In this document: piece by piece, positions 17,027-26,104 of the stretch | Layout of the letters: every line of letters starts with the position of its first letter | Numbering within the stretch: position 1 is the stretch's first letter | Source: Lysinibacter sp. HNR | GTDB lineage: Bacteria; Actinomycetota; Actinomycetes; Actinomycetales; Microbacteriaceae | Length of the DNA: 64,000 nucleotides | Assembly: GCF_029760935.1 (NCBI RefSeq) | Contig: NZ_CP121684.1 | Span: forward strand, 2,480,001 to 2,544,000 | Reading direction: 5' to 3' | The notes under the pieces: model-generated | What the model saw: the letters and a program-made list of their open reading frames with translations, nothing else | Told to the model about the DNA's origin: nothing | Database searches by the model: none | Program-made: the position numbers and the translations under genes

Positions 17027-18388
17027 CTACGACTTAACATACGGTTTACCGGCTGCCGCGGGGCCCCTCACCTGACCCACCAAACCGGCTACGGCAAAGA
17101 TCGTGACCACGTAGGGCAGCATGAGCATAAACTCGCTCGGGATCGGGGAACCGATAACACCCAAAACGTTTTGCAGATTCGAGGCAAATCCAAAGAGCAG
17201 CGCCGCCAGGGTGGCACGAATAGGATTCCAACGGCCAAAAATCACGGCCGCCAGGGCGATAAAACCGAGCCCCGCGGTCATCTCTTTCTGGAAAGCCCCC
17301 ACCGAACCCAGGGTAAAGAAGGCACCACCGAGACCCGCGATTGCGCCCGCCAGGCTCACGTTCCAAAAACGCCACACATTCACCCTGATACCAACCGTAT
17401 CGGCCGCTTGGGGATGTTCGCCCACAGCCCGCACCCGCAAGCCCCACTTGGTGTGGAAGAGCCCGTAGTACACCAGTCCCACAACCACGTACATAATGTA
17501 GATGATCACGGTCTGGCGGAAAAGAACCGGTCCGATAATCGGGATATCGCTCAGAAGCGGGATGGGGACACGAGCAAAACGCTCCGGTGAGTTGAGAACC
17601 TCTGGGTTAGCGGTAAGCACTTGAGAAAACAGGAAGTTCGTCAGCCCCAAGACCAGCACGTTAACCACAACACCCACGATGACCTGATCGACCAGGTATT
17701 TGATAGAGAAGGCCGCAAGTACAAACGACACCAGTGTGCCCGCAACCATGGCGGCAAAAAGCCCGGCATACTGGTTGCCCGTGATGCTGGCAACCACCGC
17801 AGACATGAAAGCTCCCGCCAGAAGCTGACCCTCAATCGCGATATTGACAACACCAACACGCTCTGAGATCACACCACCTAGCGCGCCAAAGATCAGGGGC
17901 GCGCTCAGCGCTACGGTTCCGGTGAGAAGGCCGGTGAGCGGGAGCGTGGCTCCCGCCGATGCCCACGTAAGCAACCCCAACATAAAGATAAACGCAAAGA
18001 GGACGCTCCAATAGAGGGGCATCTTACGCAAACGGCTCACATAGTAGGCGCTGAGAGCGGTGAGTAGCCAGAGAATCACCACCACCACAATCCCCGTTGC
18101 CCGAACGGGGAACTCTATCGGAGGGATCTGAAACACGTCTTCCGCGGTGGCGGTGCTCACGGTACTCACACCGTCGCGCGCGAGAAACACAAAAAGGATC
18201 AGCGCCAGAGCCGAAAATAGAGCAAAAATTACGGGGAGCTTCCAGCTTCTGCGCATCACCACGGTGGGCGTTGTGGCCTCGTACGAGGGGATAGTCGGGT
18301 GGGACTCCACCAGACCCTCCGTGCCTACGTGGGGCAGCCCCTCTTCTGGAGCCGAATTATCTGTCGTGTGAGGGATTTTGGAAGACAC
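17027..18388 (-). CDS. Nucleoside ABC importer permease (second subunit)
   Basis: A 453-residue membrane protein of the branched-chain-type permease family used by BMP-dependent nucleoside importers (NupQ/YufQ-like). Landmarks are GALGGVISERVGVVNIAIEGQLLAGAF and RAVGEHPQAADTVGIRVNVWR. About 95 N-terminal residues precede the core and are hydrophilic then hydrophobic, longer than usual. Its start overlaps or abuts the stop of the other permease (two-base gap). It feeds directly into cdd. Confidence 0.9.
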   Translation of the reverse strand: MSSKIPHTTDNSAPEEGLPHVGTEGLVESHPTIPSYEATTPTVVMRRSWKLPVIFALFSALALILFVFLARDGVSTVSTATAEDVFQIPPIEFPVRATGIVVVVILWLLTALSAYYVSRLRKMPLYWSVLFAFIFMLGLLTWASAGATLPLTGLLTGTVALSAPLIFGALGGVISERVGVVNIAIEGQLLAGAFMSAVVASITGNQYAGLFAAMVAGTLVSFVLAAFSIKYLVDQVIVGVVVNVLVLGLTNFLFSQVLTANPEVLNSPERFARVPIPLLSDIPIIGPVLFRQTVIIYIMYVVVGLVYYGLFHTKWGLRVRAVGEHPQAADTVGIRVNVWRFWNVSLAGAIAGLGGAFFTLGSVGAFQKEMTAGLGFIALAAVIFGRWNPIRATLAALLFGFASNLQNVLGVIGSPIPSEFMLMLPYVVTIFAVAGLVGQVRGPAAAGKPYVKS

Positions 18389-18389
18389 T

Positions 18390-19709
18390 TTATACCGCCT
18401 CCTGCTTGATGTTTTTAGCTGAGACGGCCTGCGCTAGGGCGAGTGTCTTGGCCGGATCTGGTAGACGGAATATCGCGCGCACAAGCGGCGGAGCCGCAAT
18501 AAAGAGAACGATCATAGACTGAACCACAAGCACGATATCGATGGGAACCCCCTCGGAGGCCTGCATCGAAAACCCACCCGCTTTAAAGGCGCCAAAGAGG
18601 ATTCCCGCGGCAAAAATTCCCCAGGGCCGCGAACGCCCCAGAAGAGCAACCGTGATGGCATCAAAACCGATTCCCGCGTCAATTCCCGAACCAAAACCGG
18701 TTTTCACCGTGCCGAGCACCTGCGAGACGCCGGCGAGCCCCACCAGGCCACCCGAGATGAGCATGGCATACACGTACATCATCTTCACGTTAATACCGGC
18801 AACCCGTGCGGCACTCGGGTTTTCGCCCACTGCACGAAATTGGAAACCCAGGTTTGAGCGGCTGAACAACCACCACACCAGAATAGTTGCCAGAACCGCC
18901 AGCACAAAGCCCCAGTGCAGCGAATACTGCGTGCCAAAGAGCGGTGGGAAAATGGCGGTCTCCGACATGGGAGGGGTCTTGGGGTTGTTACTTCCCGGAG
19001 CCTGAAGCAGGTTGGGGGTTCTCAGCATCCACGAAATGAGATAGAAAGCCACGTAGTTGAGCATGATGGTCAGGATGACCTCGTGTGCACCGGTTCGAGC
19101 TTTTAAAACACCCGCGATACCGGCCCACAGAGCCCCGCCAACCAGACCGGCAAGAACGGCCAGGGGAAGGTGAATGAACATGGGCAACTCGAAGGAAAAA
19201 CTCACCCAGCCCGCGGCTGCCGCGGCAATCAAGATCTGCCCGCGCCCACCGATGTTGAACATACCCACCCGGAAGGTGAGGCCAACACCCAATCCAGCAA
19301 CAATCAGGGGTGTTGCAAAAAGCAGGGTGTCGGTGAGGGGTTTAATTCCCGCCTCAAACGTGTCCCTGCGGAAGTTATACACGGACCCCTGAAAAAGCGT
19401 GCTGTAGGCTCCCGACACTGAGTTCCAGATAGCCGCAAAGGTGTCTCCGGGCCGGGCAAAGAAGTAGCCGGCAGATTCCTGAACCGACTCATCGGTGAGC
19501 GCGATGAGTATCCCACCCACCACAATCGAGAAGAGAACCGCAAATACGGAGATCATGGCGTTGCCACTCACAATTTGCCGCAGCGCTATGTTCCAGCGCG
19601 AGGGCAGCTTTTCGGTATCTTGCGCGCCATTCTGGCCCTGCGTATCGCCTTGACCCGGCACGTTGTCTTTACCCTGGGGCGGTGCCTGCCCCGCATTCTT
19701 ATCGGTCAC
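18390..19709 (-). CDS. Nucleoside ABC importer permease (first subunit)
   Basis: A 439-residue permease (NupP/YufP-like) with RVGMFNIGGRGQILIAAAAAG and FRAVGENPSAARVAGINVKMMY, typical of the BMP-linked permeases. The first 35 residues are polar and repetitive (Gln/Gly/Asp/Asn-rich), facing the cytoplasm. Its start overlaps the ATPase stop by four bases. It pairs with the downstream permease to form the channel. Confidence 0.9.
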   Translation of the reverse strand: MTDKNAGQAPPQGKDNVPGQGDTQGQNGAQDTEKLPSRWNIALRQIVSGNAMISVFAVLFSIVVGGILIALTDESVQESAGYFFARPGDTFAAIWNSVSGAYSTLFQGSVYNFRRDTFEAGIKPLTDTLLFATPLIVAGLGVGLTFRVGMFNIGGRGQILIAAAAAGWVSFSFELPMFIHLPLAVLAGLVGGALWAGIAGVLKARTGAHEVILTIMLNYVAFYLISWMLRTPNLLQAPGSNNPKTPPMSETAIFPPLFGTQYSLHWGFVLAVLATILVWWLFSRSNLGFQFRAVGENPSAARVAGINVKMMYVYAMLISGGLVGLAGVSQVLGTVKTGFGSGIDAGIGFDAITVALLGRSRPWGIFAAGILFGAFKAGGFSMQASEGVPIDIVLVVQSMIVLFIAAPPLVRAIFRLPDPAKTLALAQAVSAKNIKQEAV

Positions 19710-21223
19710 GCCGCCTCAATCCCCTCGGGTTTCTCGCCGGCCATCATGAGACCCAGCACATCTCGCGGGGTATCCCCCGGAACGATTCCAACAATTTCCC
19801 CCCTGTACATCACGGCGATTCTATCGGCCAGAGCGGCAACCTCGTCGAGCTCCGTCGACACAACGATCACGGGAATCCCCAGGTCGCGCGTTTCAACAAT
19901 TCGCTTGTGCACAAACTCGATCGACCCCACGTCCAGGCCGCGCGTGGGCTGGGCCACCACAAGCAAGCGCAGCTCCTTGCTGATCTCGCGGGCCAAAACC
20001 ACCTTCTGCTGGTTCCCCCCCGAGAGCCGCCCCACGTGCGTGCCAATCCCCTGAGCCCGGATATCGTATTCCCGGAGCTTTTCCTCGGCAAAATCGTTGA
20101 GATACTTGAGCTGTAGGTTGACCCCCTTGACAAAGGGTAGTTGATCCGCTCGGTCGAGCATCAGATTTTCGGCGATTGTAAACTCCGCGACCAAGCCGTC
20201 TTGGTTACGATCTTCCGGGACAAAACCCACACCGCTGTTAAGAACCTGCCGCACGGAGCGTCCGATCAACTCTTTTCCGTCGAGAGTGATCGACCCCAGC
20301 ACCTGCGGTTGCAACCCCATAATCGCCTCGGTGAGCTCGGTCTGGCCGTTGCCCTGTACCCCGGCAATAGCCAAAATCTCCCCGGCTCGAACCTCGCACG
20401 AGAGGTTGTTCACCACCGTGTGTCCGCGGGGATCAACCACCGTAACTCCTGTGAAGGACAGGGCCGGCTCCCCAGGCGTAGCTTTTTCTTTCTGAACCGT
20501 GAGCTCAACGGCGCGCCCCACCATGAGAGAGGCCAGCTCCTGATTACTCGCGGTGGGTTCGGCCTCGCCGACAACGGTACCCAAACGGATGACCGTGATG
20601 CGGTCCGCCACCTCACGCACCTCTCGTAGCTTGTGCGTGATAAAGACAATGGCGGTGCCCTCTTCGCGCAGCTGTTTCATCACAGCCATCAGCTCGTCTG
20701 TTTCCTGCGGGGTGAGCACCGCCGTGGGCTCATCAAAAACCAAAACCTTTGCGTCCTGCGACAGCGCCTTAATAATCTCTACCCGCTGCTGTACACCAAC
20801 GGGAAGGTCCTCAATCAGGGCATCCGGGTCTACGTCGAAACCAAACCTCTCGGAGATCTCCCGCACCCGCTTGCGCGCTGTATCCAGGTCAAGTTTTCCT
20901 CCCAGCTTGGTGGTCTCGTGCCCCAAAGCCACGTTCTCCGCAACCGTAAACACCGGGATAAGCATAAAGTGTTGGTGCACCATGCCAATTCCGGCTTTCA
21001 TCGCATCACCTGGACCGCTAAACTTCTGAACCGCATCATCCAGAAGAATCTCACCCTCATCGGCCTGATACAGACCGTATAAAACGTTCATCAGGGTGGA
21101 CTTACCGGCACCGTTCTCACCGAGAAGGGCGTGAATTTCTCCCGGCTGCACAACAAGGTCAATGTGGTTGTTTGCAACCAATTGACCAAAACGCTTTGTA
21201 ATACCGCGCAACTCAAGCTTCAT
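19706..21223 (-). CDS. Nucleoside ABC importer ATPase with two ABC domains
   Basis: A 505-residue duplicated ABC ATPase (NupO/YufO-like). First domain: Walker A GENGAGKST near residue 35, degenerate signature LPVGVQQRVEI, Walker B VLVFDEPT. Second domain: a degenerate Walker A GVQGNGQTEL, signature LSGGNQQK and a degraded Walker B (LLVVAQPTRGLDVG). This asymmetry is normal for the sugar/nucleoside class of fused ATPases. It energises uptake by the two adjacent permeases. Confidence 0.92.
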   Translation of the reverse strand: MKLELRGITKRFGQLVANNHIDLVVQPGEIHALLGENGAGKSTLMNVLYGLYQADEGEILLDDAVQKFSGPGDAMKAGIGMVHQHFMLIPVFTVAENVALGHETTKLGGKLDLDTARKRVREISERFGFDVDPDALIEDLPVGVQQRVEIIKALSQDAKVLVFDEPTAVLTPQETDELMAVMKQLREEGTAIVFITHKLREVREVADRITVIRLGTVVGEAEPTASNQELASLMVGRAVELTVQKEKATPGEPALSFTGVTVVDPRGHTVVNNLSCEVRAGEILAIAGVQGNGQTELTEAIMGLQPQVLGSITLDGKELIGRSVRQVLNSGVGFVPEDRNQDGLVAEFTIAENLMLDRADQLPFVKGVNLQLKYLNDFAEEKLREYDIRAQGIGTHVGRLSGGNQQKVVLAREISKELRLLVVAQPTRGLDVGSIEFVHKRIVETRDLGIPVIVVSTELDEVAALADRIAVMYRGEIVGIVPGDTPRDVLGLMMAGEKPEGIEAA

Positions 21224-21265
21224 AATAAATCTATCCGGTTCACTCGGGTGGGGGATAAGTCAGAT

Positions 21266-21306
21266 CGTATGGGGAGGACTGCTCACAAGCTGCCTCTCCC
21301 CATACG
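21266..21306 (-). terminator. Intercistronic hairpin between lipoprotein and ATPase genes
   Basis: CGTATGGGGAG (21266-21276) and CTCCCCATACG (21296-21306) form a perfect 11-bp stem in the 106-base gap between the binding lipoprotein and the ATPase. No T tract follows on the minus strand. It most likely stabilises the upstream mRNA or partly terminates transcription, giving more binding protein than transporter, a common arrangement in ABC operons. Confidence 0.55.
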
Positions 21307-21329
21307 CACAAAGCACTATCTTAACTTAA

Positions 21330-22412
21330 TTACTGCTTGGGTGATGCATCCGAGGTAGCTGTGATGGAGCCATCGATCAACCCGGCCTTCACCGTTTCCA
21401 GTTCATCTGCAAGCGTGGCAGAGACCCGCGACTCCCACTCATGGAAGGGGGCGATTCCCACACCACCGTTTTCAAGCGTTCCAACAAAAGGTGTGTTATT
21501 GAAGTTACCCTTGGCCGCTGCCAAGACGCTCGCCTCAACACCCTCTGCGAGTCCCTTAAGAACGGAGGTGAGATACATTGACTGAAACTCCGGAGCGCTC
21601 TCGAACAGGTCGGCATCAACACCGATGATCGCAACATCTTTACCCGAATCGGTGATAGCCGCCGCGGCGCTCCTAAAGATTGGTCCACCAACCGGCATAA
21701 TAATATCGGCGTTCTGATCGATCAGCGCCGTTGCCGCAGACTTTGCGGTCTGGTTAGCCTCAAACCCGCCGGTAAAGCTGCCCGTTTGCGTCTTGTAGTC
21801 CCAACCCAGAACACTCACGTTGGTGCCCTTCTGCTGGTTGTAGTACTCAACCCCCTGCACAAAGCCGTCCATGAAGATCGTTACAGAGGGGATCTGAGCC
21901 CCACCAAACGTTCCCACAACGCCGGTCGTGGTGGTGTCGGCGGCAACGTATCCCGCGAGGAATGCCGCACCAACGGTGTCAAAGATAATCGACTGCACAT
22001 TGTCGATACCCATGTCGTCAACATCAACAATCGCAAAGTTGACATCAGGGTTGGCCTGGGCTGCCTCCGCCGTGGCCTCCGCAATTTTAAAACCGACACT
22101 CACGATAATTTCGCAACCGGCATCTACCATGCTGTTGAGGTTGCTGGGGTAATCGGTCTCGGCATTTGACTCCACCTCGCGTGACTTCACGCCCAACTGC
22201 TCAGTCGCGGCCTGAAGACCTTCAAAGCTGAGCTGATTAAACGAGTTGTCATCAAAGCCGCCCTCGTCCGACACCATGCAGGGCATAAAATCATTTGATG
22301 CGGCCGATCCCCCGCCATTTTTGTCTGGGGCAGTGCCACAGGCCGAGAGCAGGGCAACAACACCCACCGATGCAAGAGCGCTGAACGCAGTCTTACGCGA
22401 TATTATCTTCAC
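21330..22412 (-). CDS. BMP-family nucleoside-binding lipoprotein (proximal copy)
   Basis: A 360-residue lipoprotein of the BMP/Med/PnrA family, which binds purine or pyrimidine nucleosides outside the membrane. I chose GTG 22412, because GGAGG lies six bases upstream, which is better than the ATG codons inside or before that site. Lipobox LLSAC. Family motifs: DEGGFDDNSFNQLSFEGL, ETDYPSN, FAIVDVDD, AGYVAA and VGTFGGAQIPSVTIFMDGFVQG. It lies directly upstream of the ATPase gene and is the main candidate receptor of the importer. Confidence 0.92.
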   Translation of the reverse strand: MKIISRKTAFSALASVGVVALLSACGTAPDKNGGGSAASNDFMPCMVSDEGGFDDNSFNQLSFEGLQAATEQLGVKSREVESNAETDYPSNLNSMVDAGCEIIVSVGFKIAEATAEAAQANPDVNFAIVDVDDMGIDNVQSIIFDTVGAAFLAGYVAADTTTTGVVGTFGGAQIPSVTIFMDGFVQGVEYYNQQKGTNVSVLGWDYKTQTGSFTGGFEANQTAKSAATALIDQNADIIMPVGGPIFRSAAAAITDSGKDVAIIGVDADLFESAPEFQSMYLTSVLKGLAEGVEASVLAAAKGNFNNTPFVGTLENGGVGIAPFHEWESRVSATLADELETVKAGLIDGSITATSDASPKQ

Positions 22413-22546
22413 TTTCATCCTCCAAGATATGATCCGCATTGTGTGAGCGCGAACCTTAGTAATCCTTTCACGTTACCCATTATCACGGGGAAAAACAGCT
22501 AATTTTGCCACCCTGCAATCAAACGGTTACAAAACGGGAATGGTTT

Positions 22547-23632
22547 TCATTTCGTGACGTTCGCGGGCGCGCTCTGGGACTCAACAACGATCTCTCCCGA
22601 AATAATCTTTTGACGCAGGTTCTCTATCTCCGCTTCAAGCTCCGCTGAAACAGCACTCTGCTGCTCATGGAACGGGGCAATGTCAACACCCCCGTTTGCC
22701 AACGTTCCCACAAAGGACTCATTCGCGAATGTGCCCTCCAGGTCGTCCGTCACGATTTCCTGGATAGCGCTTCCCGCGTTTTTCAGCACGCTCGTGAGCA
22801 CTATCGAGCGAAACTCCGACGACAGCGTCTCATACCCGTCATTGTCCACCCAGATAATAAGCTTATTTTCGTCGAGCGCGGCGGCGGCCGCCCCCTCGCC
22901 CACCTGAGCGGCAACCGGCATAATCACGTCTGCACCCGCATCAATGAGGGTCTGCGCCGTGGTCTTACCCTTGGCCACATCCTCAAAGTCACCGGTAAAG
23001 ACACCTATCTGTGTGTCCTTGTCCCAACCCAAGGCCTGAACCTGAGTTCCGTGCGCCTCGTTATAGGCACCCACTCCATCAACAAACCCGTCCATAAAAA
23101 GTGTGACGGGCGGTTGCTGGCCCCCGCCAAACGTTCCTACAACACCCGAACGAGAAGCACCCGCCGCCAGATAACCAGCCAGGTAAGCAGCTTCAGCAGT
23201 GTTAAAAACCATGGATTTAACGTTCTCCGCCTCTACCTGCTCATCAACAATGACAAAGTGAGTATCGGGGTTGGACAGGGCCTGCTCCTTAGTAGCCTCC
23301 GCCAGATCCCATCCCACCGTGACAACCAAATCACAACCCGACTCGACAGCCTGCACCACGTTGGGAGCCAGATCGGTCTCGCTTGTCGAAACAATCGCCT
23401 GGGTATCGATTCCCTGGTCCTCACGAATCTGTTTGAGGCCCTCCCACGTTGACTGATTAAAAGAGCGATCCTCCAGACCGCCCGAGTTTGTGACCATTCG
23501 GGCACAGTACGAGGAGGTGACCTGAGGCTCCTCCACGGTGTCCTGGGGGGTGGGGGCCTGTTGGCAAGCGCTCATGACAATTGTTATCGTGACGACGCCT
23601 ATAACAGCAGCGACCCTGGTCAAAACATACAT
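22547..23632 (-). CDS. BMP-family nucleoside-binding lipoprotein (distal copy)
   Basis: A 361-residue paralogue of the neighbouring lipoprotein with lipobox VMSAC. Shared motifs include LEDRSFNQSTWEGL, ETDLAPN, FVIVDEQV and VGTFGGGQQPPVTLFMDGFVDG. ATG 23632 is preferred, with AAGAGGAG ten bases upstream. Ligand-contact segments differ from the proximal copy (for example LIIWVDNDGYETL instead of VAIIGVDADLFES), suggesting a different nucleoside preference for the same transporter. Tandem duplication is evident; both are intact. Confidence 0.9.
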   Translation of the reverse strand: MYVLTRVAAVIGVVTITIVMSACQQAPTPQDTVEEPQVTSSYCARMVTNSGGLEDRSFNQSTWEGLKQIREDQGIDTQAIVSTSETDLAPNVVQAVESGCDLVVTVGWDLAEATKEQALSNPDTHFVIVDEQVEAENVKSMVFNTAEAAYLAGYLAAGASRSGVVGTFGGGQQPPVTLFMDGFVDGVGAYNEAHGTQVQALGWDKDTQIGVFTGDFEDVAKGKTTAQTLIDAGADVIMPVAAQVGEGAAAAALDENKLIIWVDNDGYETLSSEFRSIVLTSVLKNAGSAIQEIVTDDLEGTFANESFVGTLANGGVDIAPFHEQQSAVSAELEAEIENLRQKIISGEIVVESQSAPANVTK

Positions 23633-23707
23633 GGTGTTACTACTCCTCTTAGCCACCCTGCGCGAATTATTACCCGTACCGCACGGTTATCCGCCCAGCT
23701 ACGTTAT

Positions 23708-24829
23708 TTATAAAACCGTACTCTCTCCGGAGCGTTTCACAAGATCAACAACCGACTTGACCTTCTGCGCGTTTTCTTTGGTCGTTACGAGCAGCACGTC
23801 CGGGGTATCAACAACAACGATGTTCTCCATCCCAATCAGCGATATCAAACGCCCCGATTCAGCAACAACAATACCGTTAGAAGCGTCAGACAGGATGCGA
23901 GCGTTCTTCCCTAAGACCGCCAGATCGTTTGGCCGACCCCGGCTCAATAGTTTTGCCACATTGGCAAAATCACCCACGTCATCCCACTCAAAGTGGGCGG
24001 CTACGCAGGCCATGATTCCCCGGGCAGCCGCCGGTTCCGCAACCGTATAGTCAATCGCAACCTTGGGCAGACCCTCCCATACCCGCTCAATAGCCCTGTC
24101 TCTTTTGGGCGTATCCCATACCCGAGCGAGACCCCGCAGGCTCTCCACCAATTCGGGTTCGGACTGCGCCATCTGGTCAAGCAGAACATCTGCGCGTGAG
24201 ATAAACATTCCCGCGTTCCACAGGTATTCACCGCTCTCGAGGTATTTCCTCGCGGTTGGCGCATCCGGTTTCTCGACAAAGGAAAACACCTCGTAGCTGT
24301 CACGCCCGCCGAGCGTCTCAATAGGTTTGCCCCTGCGAATATAACCGAACCCAGTAGAGACCTCGGTGGGGGCAATACCTATCGTTACTATTCGTCCGGT
24401 ATCTGCCAGCTCTATGGCCTCGGTAACAGCCCTTTGAAACAACAGAGGCCCACGAATAACGTGATCCGCCGCAAACGAACCGACCACGACCCCGGGCTCA
24501 CGGTGTTCAAGAATAGCCGCAGCCAAACCAATAGCCGCCGACGAGTCTTTGGGTCCCGGCTCAAGCACAATGTTATCGTCGGGTATCCCCGGCAGCTGTT
24601 CACACACCGCACTGCGGTGGCTCCGACCGGTAACAACCATAATGCGCTCCGGACTGGTAAGAGACTCCATACGATCCCAGGTGTCACGGAGAAGAGACTG
24701 ACCGGAGCCCGTGAGATCAAGCAAAAACTTTGGAGCGTTCGCACGGGAAAGGGGCCACAGACGAGACCCCACACCGCCCGCAGGAATGATGCTGTAAAAA
24801 CGCTCGGTTATTCGCGTTGAATTAGCCAT
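23708..24829 (-). CDS. manC: Mannose-1-phosphate guanylyltransferase
   Basis: A 373-residue nucleotidyltransferase making GDP-mannose from GTP and mannose-1-phosphate. Signature IIPAGGVGSRLWPLSR near residue 15, PKFLLDL, the FVEKPD motif and the YVWNAG-like YLWNAGMF segment are present. It lacks the fused isomerase domain, so it is the short form. GDP-mannose is the donor for the polyprenyl-phosphomannose synthase encoded near 48 kb. It lies 75 bases upstream of the lipoprotein genes on the same strand. Confidence 0.9.
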   Translation of the reverse strand: MANSTRITERFYSIIPAGGVGSRLWPLSRANAPKFLLDLTGSGQSLLRDTWDRMESLTSPERIMVVTGRSHRSAVCEQLPGIPDDNIVLEPGPKDSSAAIGLAAAILEHREPGVVVGSFAADHVIRGPLLFQRAVTEAIELADTGRIVTIGIAPTEVSTGFGYIRRGKPIETLGGRDSYEVFSFVEKPDAPTARKYLESGEYLWNAGMFISRADVLLDQMAQSEPELVESLRGLARVWDTPKRDRAIERVWEGLPKVAIDYTVAEPAAARGIMACVAAHFEWDDVGDFANVAKLLSRGRPNDLAVLGKNARILSDASNGIVVAESGRLISLIGMENIVVVDTPDVLLVTTKENAQKVKSVVDLVKRSGESTVL

Positions 24830-25142
24830 AAGCACGAGTCTATCCAGCAGTCAACTGAATAAAAGCTCCCTACCCGGCAGTTTTGCACCCGGGAGAACGT
24901 CTCAGAGAGCGACGACCAGGCATTTCCTCTCCCAAAAGGACTCGCCCGTATAACAACATCGTCACGATCATAAACGCCCTTCATCCTGACACAAGAATCA
25001 ATAGGGTAATTTTAGGGAATCCTAACCAGCACGGCCTCCGCAAAATAGGTAAACTTATTCACACGCGTAGCACACATCCACAGTATGACGCGGAGTAAAA
25101 CCCTAAAACACACCGCGACTAAACAGCCAAGGAGGGTTGTTC
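24830..25142. promoter_or_regulatory. Divergent promoter region of manC and sdhC with DtxR/IdeR-like site
   Basis: A 313-base gap without a gene, between divergent operons. TTAGGGAATCCTAACC at 25012-25027 matches the left and central part of the DtxR/IdeR iron-box consensus (13 of 19 positions by eye). This would fit iron control of succinate dehydrogenase, which needs haem and three Fe-S clusters. The site call is an inference. The sdhC Shine-Dalgarno AAGGAGG is at 25129-25135. Confidence 0.4.
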
Positions 25143-25574
25143 GTGTCAACTTCGACAGGAACCCTAACCGGGGACACCGATCCCGCAAAGAGAAAAAAGC
25201 GTAAGGCACCAGCCGGAACGCTCTATCGAGGTACCGAAGGAATGTGGTCCTGGGTACTGCACCGCATTACCGGTATGGCAATCTTCTTCTTTCTTCTGGT
25301 GCATATTCTGGACACCGCTCTGATTCGCGTGAGTCCGGAGGCTTACAACGCGGTAATCGGCGTCTATAAGACCCCCATCATGGGCCTGGGTGAAGTTGCG
25401 CTTGTTGGGGCCATCGTCTTCCACGCCTTTAATGGCCTACGTATCATCCTGATCGATTACTGGCGCAAGGGAACCCAGTATCAAAAGTACATGTTCTACG
25501 TGGTCATCGGTCTGTGGGTTGTCACCATGGCAGCCTTTGTCCCCCGCCACCTCATGAACGTTTTTGGTCACTAG
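25143..25574 (+). CDS. sdhC: Succinate dehydrogenase cytochrome b556 subunit
   Basis: A 143-residue membrane anchor with three helices. The family motif MWSWVLHRITGMAIFFFLLVHILDT carries the His residues expected for haem and quinone binding, and HAFNGLRIILID lies in the second half. GTG 25143 is chosen, with AAGGAGG seven bases upstream. First gene of sdhCDAB; anchors the SdhAB catalytic dimer to the membrane and passes electrons to menaquinone. Confidence 0.93.
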   Translation: MSTSTGTLTGDTDPAKRKKRKAPAGTLYRGTEGMWSWVLHRITGMAIFFFLLVHILDTALIRVSPEAYNAVIGVYKTPIMGLGEVALVGAIVFHAFNGLRIILIDYWRKGTQYQKYMFYVVIGLWVVTMAAFVPRHLMNVFGH

Positions 25575-25592
25575 AGAGAGGTGCAGCACAGC

Positions 25593-26036
25593 ATGACCGC
25601 TATTCAATCACCGCGTGTCCCTACCGCACCCAGACGACGGGGTATTAACTGGGAAAAATGGGCCTGGCTCTACATGAGGATTTCCGGGGTTCTCCTCATT
25701 GTGCTTATCTTTGGTCACCTCTTTGTGAACCTCTGGCAGGGAGACGGGGTCAGCGCCATCGACTTTGCCTTTGTTGCGGGAAAGCTTGCTAACCCGTTCT
25801 GGCAGGTGTGGGACTGCGCCCTGCTCTGGCTAGCCCTCATCCACGGCGCCAATGGAATGCGCACACTGGTCAACGACTACGCCACCAAACCCCTCGTCAA
25901 TAAAGTTTTGAAGTGGGCACTCTTCCTCTCGGCCGCGATGCTCATACTCCTGGGAACCCTCGTGATCTTCACGTTTGATCCCTGCCCCGCGGGTGCACCA
26001 TCAGACCTGGTTGCAAGCTTTTGCCCCGTTGACTAA
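25593..26036 (+). CDS. sdhD: Succinate dehydrogenase membrane anchor subunit
   Basis: A 147-residue membrane anchor with three helices and the conserved [15 protein letters not shown] motif. The first helix carries [18 protein letters not shown], whose His is a probable haem ligand. ATG 25593 is preferred; a GTG at 25581 is in frame. It starts 18 bases after sdhC and forms the quinone site with SdhC. Confidence 0.92.
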   Translation: MTAIQSPRVPTAPRRRGINWEKWAWLYMRISGVLLIVLIFGHLFVNLWQGDGVSAIDFAFVAGKLANPFWQVWDCALLWLALIHGANGMRTLVNDYATKPLVNKVLKWALFLSAAMLILLGTLVIFTFDPCPAGAPSDLVASFCPVD

Positions 26037-26104
26037 CCTCCACTCATGCGGGCGGGTTCCATCGGCCCCCTGCACCACCGCTAAGAATTTCGAAAGAGTT
26101 GTTC

